From Serpula lacrymans var. lacrymans S7.9 (Eukaryota; Basidiomycota; Agaricomycetes; Boletales; Serpulaceae), in the NCBI RefSeq assembly GCF_000218685.1, contig NW_006763308.1:618824-682823 (forward strand): a stretch of 64,000 bases of DNA, written 5' to 3'. The position numbers and the translations under genes are program-made. This document shows, piece after piece, positions 12,857 through 25,800 of this stretch. How positions within the stretch are numbered: position 1 is the first letter of the stretch; each line of letters begins with the position of its first letter. Below the pieces are notes generated by a model, which worked only from the letters and a program-made list of their open reading frames with translations, did no database searches and was not told the DNA's origin.

Positions 12857-13255
12857 TCCTGAGGACAGCGTCAAATATTTTGCATTTTCTTTAAGTATGT
12901 ATGTATATGCCGGTTGCCGTACTATTAGAAGGTTTCGAGCGTGCCCACTCAAAGCACTTCGGTGCCAGGGGTGCCAGGGGGACGATGTTATGATGATCAC
13001 GATTCAATGAGACGACAGATAGAAGAGTGGATCAGAAATCCTTAAGTGGTAGACCTTTCTCACTGCTTCCATGTTTCAGCACAGAGATCAGAATCATGAT
13101 GGATGATCACCGTGACTGCACGCACCTTACAAGAATTATATTTTAGCACTGCGCTCAGCGTACAAAAGCCGTGATTGCAACCCTTCGTCTGCACACGCTA
13201 CACCCACTCCCATCTTTGCACTCCATTCCTCTATCAACAGTCCCAAACCCTCGCA
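12857..13255. other. Intergenic region with a short imperfect repeat
   Basis: About 400 bases between the methyltransferase and the dehydrogenase. At 12961-12981 a unit GGTGCCAGG is repeated twice in tandem; otherwise nothing is recognised. The 13200s are pyrimidine-rich, as expected just upstream of a fungal start codon. Confidence 0.4.
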
Positions 13256-15355
13256 ATGTCCAGCATCTCGTTCAAAGACAACTTGTGTGCATTTCCTTGA
13301 CTTAGCTCTGTCGAGAATTGACCATAAATGACGCAGTACTCATATCATCGGTGGTCAGAAAGTGAGCTCAGCCTTAACTAGGGATGTCATCAATCCTGCC
13401 ACGGAAGAAGTGGTGGCATCTGTTCCTGTAGCTACCAAAGAGCAGCTCGATGCTGCTATCGATGCTGCTGCCACTGCTTTTCCTGCCTGGGCTGCTACAC
13501 CTCTAGAGCAACGCCAGTCCCTGGTGGAGCAAGTGGGTATCCTCCTAAATGCAGATGCAAATCAATTTGCAGAGATACTTGTTAAGGAGGGTGGAAAGAC
13601 AAAGTCATTGGCGTGAGTTGTGCCCCTTGATTTCTGTTAGGTTTATGCTCATATTGATCTCTTCGGCTAAGAGATCTCGAAGTAGGAGGCACCGCAGCTT
13701 GGATGCTTGCAGCAAAAGCGCAATTCCTGTCAGATGAAATCATCATCGATACACCAGATAGAAGGGTTGTTTCGCATTATGTTCCACTGGGTGTCGTAAG
13801 TTGTCTTCCTCGTCGTACTTTTCTTGTCGTTAATGTCATCGTATAGTGCGCAGCATTAACTCCCTGGAAGTAAGAGACACCTCTTGCCTTTTGCGAGTGA
13901 TCGGTGATAATGGTTGAACAGTTTTCCTTTGACTTTATTAATTTGGAAAGTGGTTCCAGCACTTGTTACCGGTAACTGCCTTATCGTCAAGCCATCTCCA
14001 TATGCTCCTCTCGCAGCCATGAAATTCGTAGAGTTAGCTCAGCGCGTTTTACCACCCGGTGTCCTATCTGTCCTGTCTGGTGATGACGATCTGTAAATGT
14101 TCTTTTTCCTCAGAAGCCAGGTATTTTCTGACAATTTGTATTAGGGGACCTTGGATATCGACTCATCCTCGAATTGCACGTATTTCCCTCACTGGTTCAT
14201 TGGGAGCTGGAAGAGCTATTATGAAAGCAGGATCAGCAACGCTAAAGCGTCTCACTCTGGAACTCAGCGGCAACGACCCTGCGATCGTTTTAGATGACGT
14301 CGACCCCAAAGTTATTGCGCCGTATGTCACCATTCCGTTGCACGGTACAAGTGATCTAACTTTGCGTGTGACAGGCAAATATTCTGGAATGCACTACTTA
14401 ACTCTGGACAAATTTGTGTCGCGTTGAAACGCATATACATCCACGATAAAATATACGACGCTGTTCGAGACGAGTTGGTAGCATTTGCGAAAACGATCCG
14501 AGTTGGCAACGGTATGGACCCAGAAACAGCTCTTGGTCCTGTCCAGAACAAGGATCAATTCACCAAAGCCAAGTGAGTTTTCTCTTGATATGTATACCGA
14601 CTCTGGATACGAGTTAGCGAATAGAACGTTCCTCGAAGACTGTAAACGCAATGGTCACACTATCGCTTTGGGAGGCACGGTCGACGAGAGCCAGAAAGGT
14701 TACTTCATCCCCGTAACTATAATTGACAACCCGCCAGATAACTCCAAAGTTGTGCGAGAAGAGCGTAAGTATAAGAGTGCCATTGTAACTCGAAGGTACT
14801 CATGCCGCTATCTACAGCTTTTGCTCCCATCCTGCCTTTGATGAGATGGTCTGATGAGGACGATGTGATCGCGAGGGCAAGTAAGTGTCGTTAACTTCCG
14901 CTAAAGGTTCATTTGATATGTGGCTTATCACATGCCATCTGAAAGATGACAGCGAGTATGGTCTGGGTGCAACTGTTTGGGGGAACGACCTTACACGTGC
15001 TCAGTCTATCGCACGAAGGCTGGAAGCAGGGACAGGTAAGGCTGCTTGCGTGTAAGCAACCTGATAATGACGTTCATATTGCTCTGAATTATAGTCTGGA
15101 TCAACGAAGCTCATCAATTCCACTGGGATCAGGTAAAGCTGTATTTACATCATCGTTCAATGGCGTTATTGACCAAGCATTACTTGCCCAGCCTTTTGGT
15201 GGCTTCAAGGTATTTTTCAGTTTTTATATTATATGTCCAGAACTTTAATTTTCACAATCAAACAGTTGTCTGGGTTAGGCGTCGAGCATTCTAAGTATGG
15301 CCTTTCTTCGTGGACCAACATTCAAACCATCACTCTGAAAAAATCTAAAACGTAA
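13256..15355 (+). CDS. NAD(P)-dependent aldehyde dehydrogenase
   Basis: Oxidises an aldehyde to the acid. A short first exon from ATG 13256 (MSSISFKDN) splices into THIIGGQKV at about 13338, giving the usual ALDH start. Visible motifs: TPWNFPL (spliced) in the substrate/cofactor region; LIVKPSPYAPL with the NAD-contacting Lys; ISLTGSLGAGR (Rossmann turn); LELSGNDPAIV with the general-base Glu; NSGQICVALKR with the catalytic Cys; and GLGVEHSKYGL near the C-terminus. About ten introns, all with plausible GT-AG ends. All key catalytic residues are present and no stop interrupts the model. It closes the monooxygenase-methyltransferase-dehydrogenase trio. Salicylaldehyde-, vanillin- or other benzaldehyde-type substrates are possible given the neighbours, but that is inference. 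Confidence 0.85.
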
Positions 15356-15756
15356 CACTGTCTTATTCACATTCATGCTAGCGCTATCCTGTTGAAAATG
15401 TACTAGTATTTGTATCATACGGATGTACCTCAGTTTTTGGGATACATGTCATGACAGGGCATTAAAAAATGCTGGTGAATTGAATTGTTGAGTCGTCCAC
15501 AGTAGCCTCATTTTACAATAAAGACATAACGCAAACTAGAATAGCAGCATCCCAGTGTAATAACATCACTTTTGTAAACGCTGGCTTGATTAACAGCAGG
15601 GAAAGAGGAAACTGCGGAAGGCCCCCCGTGAACATGACACCGGGCGCACTCTTTAACAGATTGATTGAACTTCTATGTTCAAATGTGGCCCCTAAGGGCG
15701 ATTTTTGGCACAAGGTGGCAATACCGGGACATATGTTGAACCAAATGTCTCCAGTA

Positions 15757-17250
15757 TTACGCCAAAGCACTCCCCCCACTCTCGCCTACACGCCATACCT
15801 CCATACCACCTTCACCGCCAACGCCAACAATGCCACTGGCCCAGTCTACACTCAAGATCTTCTGACCATCCCAAACTTTGAAGACGGAGACAGCACCCTT
15901 CATGCTCCGCAAGTCCCACATCCGCGCAATACCATCGTAAGCGCCGGAAATAAGCTGGTGAGACCCAGACAAAAGCGATGGTGCAATACAGGACGGCGTT
16001 GCTGGGTGAGCCAGAGTGCCGATTGAAGAGTTTACAGATGAAGCAGACGATCGCACATCGTAAAGAGAGATAGTACGATCTGTCGAAGCTGCTATAGCCG
16101 TGTTCCCGTCTGACGTGAGGGCCAAATCTACCATGGGCCTTTCTGGTGCATTCTGTAACACGTATCAGTGCACAGAAAATAAAATAAAAATAGATCGAAA
16201 TCATACTATGGTGAAGGTACAGATACCAAGCTCAACATCCCAGGTACGAACTGTAAAATCGAAGCCACAGCTGTAGGCAACTCTATCCGAGTTCTGAGAA
16301 AAAATAGCCTTGGAGACTCGTGCGGTGTGTGATTTGAGTACGGCCAAAGGAGCCTTACGTTTTGGTCCATCGCTATCGTCGACAACCTTCCGCCTTTTTT
16401 TTCTGTCGGACGTGCTTACTCGATCGAGGGGCACTTCGTCGTCGTCTGGGACATCTGTATTCCAATAACCGATGAGTCCATCCCATGAAGCAGTTAAGAG
16501 TTTTGACCCTGACGAATCTGAGGAGACTGATGAAAGTGGAGCGGTATGTAGATGTAGGGAAGCTAGCGTCTGCAGTTGGATAGTCTGATCGGATGAGAGT
16601 GATAGTTTTGAGATTCGAGCTGTGAGATCGTGCGAAGAGCTCGCGAGTAAGCGCGAGGAGTCGTCCTGTTCTGATTCTACATTACGAATGATACAACAAG
16701 ACGTTATTGCCGCCGCGTGAACGGAAGTTTCATGCACTATTTTTTGTGAATAATTAAATAAACGTATATGGCCGTCATAAGATGCGGTCAAAAAATATCT
16801 ACCAAAAGCCGTATCAGTGCGATATCAGGCGTATGAAAGAGGTGAATAATACTTTGGAAGGCGACAAGATACCGAAGACACCCAATCTTCGTGTGGTAGA
16901 GAAGACATTTTCTGAGGGGGAAGAATGGATTCGAAGTACTCGATCTCTAACGTTCCCTCCTGCAAATCGCGTTAGCTGTGTTCCGCGGAGGTTCAACTGT
17001 CTGAGCATACCTCCCCGACTCCTTTCTCTGCGCACCATTCGCCGAGACTTGTTCTCAGGATTTCCCCATGAACCAAAAAATCAAAAGGGATTGGACTTGG
17101 GAGAGATAAAGCCTTGTTGATGAGCTGCGAGAGCTGGTAACGCTTCCAAGCGAGTGGGATCATGAACTTCTGGGAAGGGAGCGGGTATGGTGTCTGTGTA
17201 ATGAACACGACAGACTGGGTTGGCCCTATGCTTGCAGACGATGAAGCCAT
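15757..17250 (-). CDS. YTM1: Ribosome biogenesis WD40 protein Ytm1 (WDR12 homologue)
   Basis: Member of the Nop7/PeBoW complex that processes 27S pre-rRNA for the 60S subunit in the nucleolus. The N-terminal NLE-like domain is clear: QSVVFITQTPYPLP, then IPLAWKRYQLSQLINK, IPFDFLVHGEILRTSL, and after an intron (about 16958-17009) GTLEIEYFESILPPQ followed by PHEDWVSS. A WD40 propeller follows: LTASYDGHIRLFNY, LLTASWDGLIGYWN, VAYSCGFDFTVRTWD, TAIAASTDRTISLYDVRS, LISGAYDGIARMWDLRS. A KKRRK stretch between blades could be a nuclear localisation signal. The last exon ends at 15757 (GGSALA stop). Divergently transcribed from SEC61 with 255 bp between starts. Typical length for the family, with no defect seen. 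Confidence 0.93.
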
Positions 17251-17505
17251 GGCTACGAAGGGGATCCGTTATCGCTCTAATGTTATATCTCGGTGCAGCA
17301 ATATACGCCTGCCAGTACTATGGTACTACAGACTTGGTAAAAAAAACGGCGATCATTGAAACCCTAACCCGATGGGCGGTCTTTGTTGTCGGATGTTTGT
17401 GTCTGCCACGTCTATGGTTGGGACGTGTAAGTATTTCGCGAGTAACCATTCTCCTCAAGCTCTCTTTTCATCTTACTCCCAGCCGCTCCTTGGCCATTCT
17501 CCAAC
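17251..17505. promoter_or_regulatory. Shared divergent promoter of YTM1 and SEC61
   Basis: The 255 bp between the start codons of two opposite housekeeping genes must carry both promoters. No canonical TATA box stands out. The 17450-17500 stretch is pyrimidine-rich, typical upstream of highly expressed fungal genes. Confidence 0.5.
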
Positions 17506-19340
17506 ATGAGCGGGTGTATGTTTCTTTCTTTTATAACGTGTAGGATAATGCTAACAATCACTCGTAGTCCGGTTTTTAAATCTCGTCCGACCTTTCCTTC
17601 CGCTCTTACCTGAGGTTTCTTCGCCTGACCGAAAAGTTCGTTGAATTTACTTTTCTGTTTTGTGTAGACAAATAACTGTTCTATCGTGTACAGGTACCTT
17701 TTAATCAGAAAGTGCTATGGACCGCCGTCACTCTTCTTATATTCTTGGTCTGCTCCCAAGTGCCTCTTTATGGAATCATGTCCTCCGACTCGTCTGACCC
17801 TCTGTACTGGATGCGTGTCATCCTTGCTTCAAACCGTGGCACTCTAATGGAACTCGGAATCAGCCCAATCATCACTAGTGGAATGATCATGCAACTGTTG
17901 GCTGGTGCAAACCTAATTGAAGTCGACTTTGGATTGAAGGAAGACCGGGCCTTGTTTAGCGGCGCACAGAAACGTATGTCTCTTTTTGAAAAAAAATTGT
18001 TGTCGCCATTTGGTTCATCCACTGATCATACCAATCTAGTTTTCGCCCTCATCATCTCGCTAGGCCAAGCTACTGTTTATGTCGTCACCGGTCTTTATGG
18101 ACAGCCCAGCGACTTGGGTGCGGGTGTCTGTCTCCTCCTTATCATCCAATTGGTTTCTGCGGCTCTTATCGTGATTCTCTTGGATGAGTTGCTTCAGAAA
18201 GGCTATGGACTTGGCTCTGGAATTTCGCTCTTTATCGCCACCAACATTTGTGAATCCATCGTCTGGAAAGCCTTCTCTCCTACTACTGTAAACACTGGTC
18301 GTGGACCAGAATTCGAAGGTGCTTTCGTCGCCCTCTTCCATCTCCTCTTCACCTGGAACGACAAAGGTCGTGCTCTCCGAGAAGCTTTCTGGCGAGACAG
18401 ACTCCCCAACGTTATGAACCTCATCGCGACTGTCATTGTTTTCGCTGTCGTTATCTATCTGCAAGGATTCCGCATCGAAATCCCGGTCAAATCTAACCGA
18501 TTCCGTGGTCAGCGAGGATCGTACCCTGTCAAGTTGTTTTATACTTCGAACATGCCAATCATGCTACAGTCGGCTTTGACTTCCAATGTCTTCATGATCT
18601 CTCAGATGCTTGCCTCTCGTTTCCCATCCAACCTCCTTGTGAAATTGCTTGGTGTGTGGGAGGTAAGCTCGTTTGCTATCATTCTAAATTGATGGCTCCA
18701 TAATTCACAACCGTGCGTAGCCTTTAGATGACTCTCCTCAACTGCGGGCAACGTCTGGCATTGCGTACTACATGTCGGCCCCTCATACTATCAAAGAAGC
18801 ACTTTTAGACCCCATTCACACTGCTCTCTACATTGCTTTTGTCGTTTCGGCTTGTGCTCTTTTCTCGAAGACTTGGATTGAAGTCTCGGGAAGTGGTCCC
18901 CGAGATGTCGCCAAGCAACTGAAAGACCAGCAGATGGTCTGTATTACTATCGTTATGTGCTTTGTTGGTGCTCACGATTGATGTAGGTTATGGCTGGTCA
19001 TCGTGAAGGCTCCATGTACAAGGAATTGAAGCGTGTTATCCCTACTGCTGCTGCCTTCGGAGGAGCCACTCTTGGTCTTCTGTCTGTGGCTGCAGACTTC
19101 ATGGGCGCAATTGGAAGTGGAACTGGTATCCTCATGGCCGTTACCATCATTTACAGCTGTATGTCTTGTCTATATTATAATTGAGCAATTACTAATTGCA
19201 TTTTGATTCATTACAGATTGGGAGATTGGCATGCGGGTAATTATTGTTGCTTGTGTTTTTGTTGGTTGTCATTTATTTACCTTGTTGTTTTCTAGGAATC
19301 GGGTGGACCTGAAATGGCTGCTCTCAGTGACTTGCTATAA
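17506..19340 (+). CDS. SEC61: Protein translocon subunit Sec61 alpha
   Basis: Channel-forming subunit of the ER protein-conducting channel, a ten-helix membrane protein. The first exon is only 10 nt (17506-17515, ATG AGC GGG T). A GTATGT donor then joins to 17568 and gives [20 protein letters not shown], the expected Sec61 start. Exon 2 ends at 17635 and exon 3 begins at 17694 ([17 protein letters not shown]). Conserved blocks: [95 protein letters not shown] and the ending [12 protein letters not shown]. No lesion is visible. This is one of the firmest calls in the window. Confidence 0.96.
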
Positions 19341-20434
19341 ATGACCGTCATACACTCTGGTATCCTACATATTTATCGCCGTCGTGCGCTTTTGAAGTGG
19401 TGCACTCAGGAGGTATGGAGGGACAAGAAAAAAAAACAAGGGTCCGCTCTACTAATTTTTCACTTGGGTGAAGTCTTGTTGAATAGAATATCGGTGGACG
19501 TGATCCTGTTTCTATATCATGACCTTTTCGTTATTTAATGATGAAAAAATGGGAGATGTTTTAGGACCGACAGTTTTGCGAGTTGAATGATTGTGAGCAT
19601 GATGAGGTTCCTTGTGATCTTTTCAAGCCTTGAGTCGACTACTTGAAGTTTGAATTTCATTTTCAAGCTATGTGCACAGTACTGTACATCTTTCTCCTTT
19701 TTGCGGAGCTCGAGGTGATTTCAACACTATTAGTTATAGGTAGTTACTCTATCTTTGAAACTTAAGATTGAGAGTTTGGCTAGATGACGATAAATGGTAA
19801 TGAAGAATTATTTTAAGCCATGGATATATCCTATCAGTTCTTTATGAATCTCGCCGTCCGTCCATAAATGCTCAAATGTGACCCCCGAAGTCCCAGCAAA
19901 AACTTAGTTGGTTATCTTATCAGTCACAGTTACAGCTGTCAATGTCAACTTGGAAGGGAGCCGTGAGCTATTAGTAGTAATAATCTGGCGCATATACCAG
20001 GGGATAAGCTATCTTGAACTCTGCCTTACGGTCCGTGTTTTCTCATCTTTAAGTTGCAGCTGATTAACGTTGACTGGTAGAATAGAATTTCTTCATATAC
20101 AGGGTCGAGTACAAAAGTTAGGAAGTTGCTTTCTGGATGGTCTTCGGGACGTTTGCAATTGGTGGCAGCGCTTGTTTCCTGCACGCATCCCAAAAGAACC
20201 TTTATGTCGTCATTCATTCTTGTTCTGAAAAACCCATTACAGAAATCGTTCGTGGCCACGGCTGGTAGTAGTCCTGTCAAAAAATTTGTCAAGATAGGTA
20301 ATTAATTGATACCATCGTCAAACCCGGACTTCTGATACATCACGCGGACCCTTTCAACGTCCTGCGGGTAATAACTATGTGGCTTCCTCTTGTACTGTAA
20401 GCTGCTGCTTTTTTACTTCACTTTTGACTCGAAA
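19341..20434. other. Intergenic region, nothing recognised
   Basis: About 1.1 kb downstream of SEC61. It holds the SEC61 3' end and short ORFs on both strands (one of 88 codons at 20026-20292, minus) with no recognisable family or splice-consistent extension. No tRNA-like or repeat structure was seen. Confidence 0.4.
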
Positions 20435-22361
20435 ATGGCAGATGCCCTCAAACAGCCGGATAAGATCTATTCTGACGACTCCCGCGAAGATGCGGCCGCG
20501 GGGGACTACAGACCAAGCGAGACTGTCAAGCGCCCTACTGACCTCAAGGGATCGCAACCCATACTCTCAGGTTATCATACTAGGATTCGTCTGTTTCATG
20601 TGTCCTGGGATGTTCAATGCGCTTACTGGCCTCGGAGGGGGAGGTCAAGTCGATGGCAAGTCAGCCGCCAATGCAAATTGTGCACTGTATTCAACATCAG
20701 CGTTCTTTTCCTTTTTTTCCGGGTTCGTAACTCCTTCTCTAATGAAGCTTCTGACATGTTCACCCAGCTAGACCAGGTAGTTCAATTCACAACGTATTAG
20801 GCTCCCGACTTACGCTCTTCCTTGGAACATTTGGTTATTCTTTGTACATCGCGTCTTTCCTGTGTGTATCTCCAGTTTGTGCATTGCTGGGTTTCAATGA
20901 CTCTTCTAGACAGTGTTGTTAACATTCATCCTGGTGCTGGTGCTTTCGTCACTACAGCTGGTGCTTTGTTAGGCATTTGTGCCGCTTTGCTATGGACCGC
21001 TCAAGGAAGTCTCATGCTGGCATATCCAACGGAGGTTCAAAAGGGGAGATTTATTGGTATCTTTTGGGCAATATTCAATCTCGGAGCTGTTGTTGGAGCT
21101 GCAGTAGCCCTTGGTAATAATTTCCACTCGGAGGTGAGCTTTAATAAGTCTAGATATCGAGAAAGCAATTCATATTCGATTCATAGGCTGGCAGCGGTAA
21201 GTGGACGGTATTAAGCCTTGATTGTATTTTATTGATGTTCTTGTCAACATGTTATTGGTGAAAGTCGGAAATGGAACATACGTCAGTTGCTTAAATCTAT
21301 GAATGCGAGAAAGACATGTGCTAAATAAAAACCGTAGATTGGATTCCTCATCCTCACTCTTATTGGGGTGTGCATTCCTATCTTCATGGTCGATCCTGAT
21401 AACATGATACGCACCGACGGCACCGAAGTTGCCCGTGTCAGGCATCTGTCGTGGAAGCATGAATTTTACAGTTTTTACTTGACGCTCAAGACAGACCCTC
21501 TCATTCTTCTTCTCTTTCCAATGTTCTTTGCAAGTAACTATTTTTATACTTGGCGTCAGTACTTCAATAGTACTTCAACATAGACAAGAAAGATAGCTAA
21601 CCCCGATATCCTATGTCGAAATTAGAATTCAATGACTACAACTCGGCGTTGTTCAACATCCGTACTAGGGCTTTAAATAATATCGTCTATTGGTTGTCTC
21701 AGATATTTGGGTCCGTTGCCATTGGCGTTATTCTAGATCAACCACGAGTTCGCCGCCGGGTCCGTGCGTTCGCAGGTTGGGGCATCCTTCTGATCATGGT
21801 ATTTGTTGTGCATGTATGGGCATACTTCTATCAGAGGTAAAGACGTTATTCGGCACCGTTGCACCAAGCTGAATCCATCTAGCAGGACTTACACTCGGGA
21901 GACGATTACAAACCATCCGTTTGACATGGACATGTACGACATTGCTTACCCAGCGCATTGTTGGCTAATGATATTCTGTGGTTTGCTCGATGCGATGTGG
22001 CAAACTACGGCGTACTGGCTCATGGGTGCTATGTCCAATGATCCTGCCAGGCTTGCAATTTTCATAGGCTTCTGTATGTTCCACGCATCGCTTTTACGAG
22101 ATGATAACGAGAGTACCGTGATCCCTCACCAGACAAATCATTAGAATCTGCAGGAGCTGCGGTTGCCTGGCGGGAGGACGCGATCAAACTTCCGTAAGTC
22201 TCATTGCATAGTGACTCTGTATATTCGTGCTGAGTCATTTTAGATACATGAGTATCTTTACCTCGACATGGGGCCTTACCGCAGCTGGCCTCGTGTTGGC
22301 TTTTCCTATGATTTATGTGCGAGTCAGGGATCATTCGGATGTAATAGATGAATATGTGTGA
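20435..22361 (+). CDS. UNC93-like major-facilitator-type membrane protein
   Basis: Polytopic membrane protein of the UNC93 family (fungal members often annotated UNC93-like). It has an acidic cytosolic N-terminus of about 45 residues, then the family block ILGFVCFMCPGMFNALTGLGGGGQ, LYIASFLC, WTAQGSLMLAYPTEVQKGRFIGIFW, and ASNYFYTW joined by an intron to QFNDYNSALFN. Later segments are NIVYWLSQIFGSVAIGVILDQ, WLMIFCGLLDAMWQTTAYWLMG and LPYMSIFTSTWG, ending EYV at 22361. Many short introns. At about 22075 the right acceptor is after CACCAG at 22134, giving GFYKSLESAGAA; the nearer acceptors meet stops. The transported substrate is unknown for the fungal family. The start ATG at 20435 is followed at once by the hydrophilic N-terminus. 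Confidence 0.86.
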
Positions 22362-22812
22362 GTGGTTCTTGCACGATACGCTGCAGTTCGCCATTAAGGT
22401 TCGTCGTAGAGACAAGTCGCTGGTGTGTTCGAAGCTAACATGACAAAGAGTGCCTCTTGCGTGAGTACACTGTATACAATGTGCATGTGTATAGCGAGCA
22501 TGGTGATGAAGATAGGAAAAACCATGTGGATTAGAGGATGCAGAGTACACGATTACTTACTTGGCGGAAACATGTAATTTACTCAGAAGTCTATATGACT
22601 TGCCGCCGCGCCCAGCGCCACCCAAAGCGCCACCCCGAATAATTTGTGGTAGCGCGTCCGAGGCTGACTGTAACTTATTTCTAGCCTGCATCAGGCGTCA
22701 TCGCCTCGCTGCTATAAGTTACTTATACACCTCGATTGCGGGGTTATTATGCTGCCTGGATGAATATCCACGTCTGATATTGCCCTTTGACCCTTTCTAT
22801 ACACTGCTGGTT
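22362..22812. other. Intergenic region
   Basis: About 450 bases upstream of the phospholipase C. The frame is open from 22561, but the first in-frame ATG is at 22813. A short unrecognised upstream exon cannot be ruled out. Confidence 0.4.
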
Positions 22813-25800
22813 ATGAATGCGCAACGGCAGCAACGTCCTCAGCCTACACATATCCTCCGTCGAGCCGCCAAACTCTTGACAAGCAATGGCCAGCCCGTTC
22901 TTGCCGTCCAGGATGCTGTTCTAGCAAAGGTTCCTTCTGAACACGCGTTTGCTCATCCGCTGGTTCACTCTAAAAGCTGGGGCGACAATGGCATTGGAGC
23001 GTCCATCAAGAAACAGTTGATAAAGGTCAAGACTGTCCCTCTTGTCCGCTCAAAGTCGTCACGGTCGAACAACGATGTTCTCCTGAAAAGGAAAGATACG
23101 CAAGCTTCTTCTGATGCACGCCTTGAAAGTGTGGACACGAACAGCACTTTCGGCTCTATCCAGATATCCCAAGGCATAATGCAGGACCCTCCAACACATA
23201 TCATGGAAAATGCGAAGGAAATTCATCCAACAGACCACCGCCGGCACGAGGGTGTCGCTCAAGAGGCATTCGTTGCTGATGTTGCAGTTCCTTTATTGCT
23301 GCAGCGGGGTGTGCCCATGACAAAGGTGTCAGCAAAAAAGCAAAAGACTTACATCTTTCAATTGGACCCCGATCGCGGCCAGATCCTGTGGGAATCGAAG
23401 AAACCAAAGATCAGTATGTCGACTACAATATCTATCGCTGAAGAATGTCCTGCTGATCTCCTACTAGTTCCAATCGAGAACATCAAGGAGTTGCGCTCGT
23501 GTGCCGATGCCAGGTATTACCGACAACAGTTCCAGCTCGCCCACGAGTACGAGGAACGATGGCTTACCATCATTTACATACTGGATGGAAGTTATAAGAC
23601 TTTACACCTTATTGCTTCAACCAAAGACGTGTTCCAGACATGGGACATCACTCTCAGGAAGCTATTTTCTATTCGCCAGGAGCTGATGAGTGGAGTGGGT
23701 AATATTGAGACTAGGCAAGCCATTTGGGAGAAACAGTGCTGGAAGGGAGCCGATGAACAAAGCGACCACAAGTTAGAGTTTGACGAAGTGGAAAAGCTTT
23801 GCAAACGCTTAAACATCCATTCGTCTACTGAAGATCTACTGCGGCTGTTCAAGGTCTTTCATGATCTCATTATGGCAGCGGATCCTTTTTCTGAACTCTG
23901 CTTAACAGCAAGCTGACGTCCAAGGTCGCGACTATCTAGACTTTGGGGATTTTCAGCGTTTCGTCAAATTGCTCAAGGCTCGGCCTGAACTTGATCGATT
24001 ATATAAACGATTATGCTTTGTCAATGGCGGGAATTTCGACTGTCATGCGTTCGAGAAGTTTATGCGAGGGACCCAAAGAGTAAGTTGACCTAATCTTTCT
24101 ACCTCACAAGTCACTCAAAGTCACTCACATGCGTGTAGTCTTCACTCAGCCAGGAAGAACTGCGGCAGTTGTTCTTCAAGTATGCCTCTTTGTCAGATGG
24201 AAAGCGCTCTTCTTCCAACGCTACATCTCTTCCCATCAAGCCTTATAATTCCGAGGACAGGATAAGCATAGGCGTTCCCTCATCGGAGAACATAACGTCG
24301 CTACCGCTATCGGCATCACCTCCTCCCCTTTCACCTTCGATTGGCATCACCGGGCAATCTCGAGGCGAGGCTAATAGTGCCCTGAATTATCATATAACTC
24401 TAGACGGCTTCACTGCGTTCTTACTTTCAAGTGATAACTCTGCTTTTGCCGATCAGCACGGCAAGATATGGCATGACATGACGAAGCCTATCTCGGAATA
24501 TTTTATATCCTCGTCGCACAACACATACCTTGTCGGCCACCAGCTTGTTGGTGTGAGTACCATAGAGGGCTATATTAGGGCACTCTTGCACTCTTGCAGA
24601 AGCGTAGAACGTATGTGTGGAAGTATTATATAAGGTCCTTCGCTCAACTTTTTGAACTTTAGTTGACATATACGATGGGGATGGAGAACCTATGATTTTT
24701 CACGGAAAAACCTTTACCTCCAAAGTTTCAGTTCGCGAGGTTTGCCAGGCAATCGCTAAATACGCGTTCGTGACATCTCCATATCCAATCATTATTTCCG
24801 CGGAGATACACTGTTCGTTGCCTCAACAAGACATGATGGTCAAAATCATGTTCGAGACTTTTGGTGATGCTCTAGTCAGCGCACCCATCGACGGAAGGCC
24901 AACGTTTGACATTCTACCTAGCCCAGAGGATCTCAAAGGCAGAGTGCTTCTGAAGGTTAGCCCTCTGGTTTAGTCACGTATACGGCGGCTGATGTTAGCT
25001 TTAGGCTAAGAACCTATATGTATCAGAAAACGAATCCATAAAGATCAAAGATATTACCATTGATGCCGAATCATCTACTGAAACCTCTGCTTCGGAATCA
25101 GAGGTGATCCATGAAATGGAAGTTGGATGGAAAAAGGCGCGCGAGCGTGAGATGGACGCCGTTAAAGGTGAATTCTGCTCCTCAAAATTTGGTTCCTGTG
25201 GTGTGTTTTATGTAGTGATGTTTTCTAGAGCTTAAAGAGGAGCTCCACAAAGCTCGGAACGTCTTTGGGCGGGTCCGTTCTCACCACCACAAGTCGACAT
25301 CGTCTCTCGGTAGGACCTTCTACGCTAGCTTCTGTTACACTGATCGAGCAATCGTTTGCAGTACCCAGCCATAGTCCTAACAGCAAAATCAAGATGTCTT
25401 TTGCTGTCGTATCGCTTCTTGTGTACACTGTCGGAGTCAAATGTCGCGGCATCAACAAGAAAGAGCATTACGCACCGGAACACCTATTTTCTTTATCTGA
25501 GAGCACGGCAAATAAGATCCTCAAGCAAGGAATGCTGGATTTGATTAAGCATAACAGGACACACCTTGTTCGGATTTATCCAAAGGGGCTCCGTTTAAAT
25601 TCCACGAACTATGAACCTCATCGCTACTGGTCAGCTGGTGCCCAGCTAGTAGCCATAAACTGGCAGACGTTTGGTAGCAAGGTTTCACACTAGGTGTTAT
25701 CATGACTGATCATTTTACTATTAACAGATCTCGGATACATGATCAATCATGCCATGTTTCAGAGAAATGGTCGGTCAGGGTATGTGCTGAAGCCTGCGGC

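Noticed and set aside
17220..17543. 107-codon plus ORF between YTM1 and SEC61 with hydrophobic stretches
   Set aside because: It overlaps the YTM1 first exon antisense and the SEC61 start; no independent support.
19341..20434. tRNA or small RNA genes
   Set aside because: I looked for B-box-like GGTTCGAnTCC and paired arms here and elsewhere in the window and saw none convincing.
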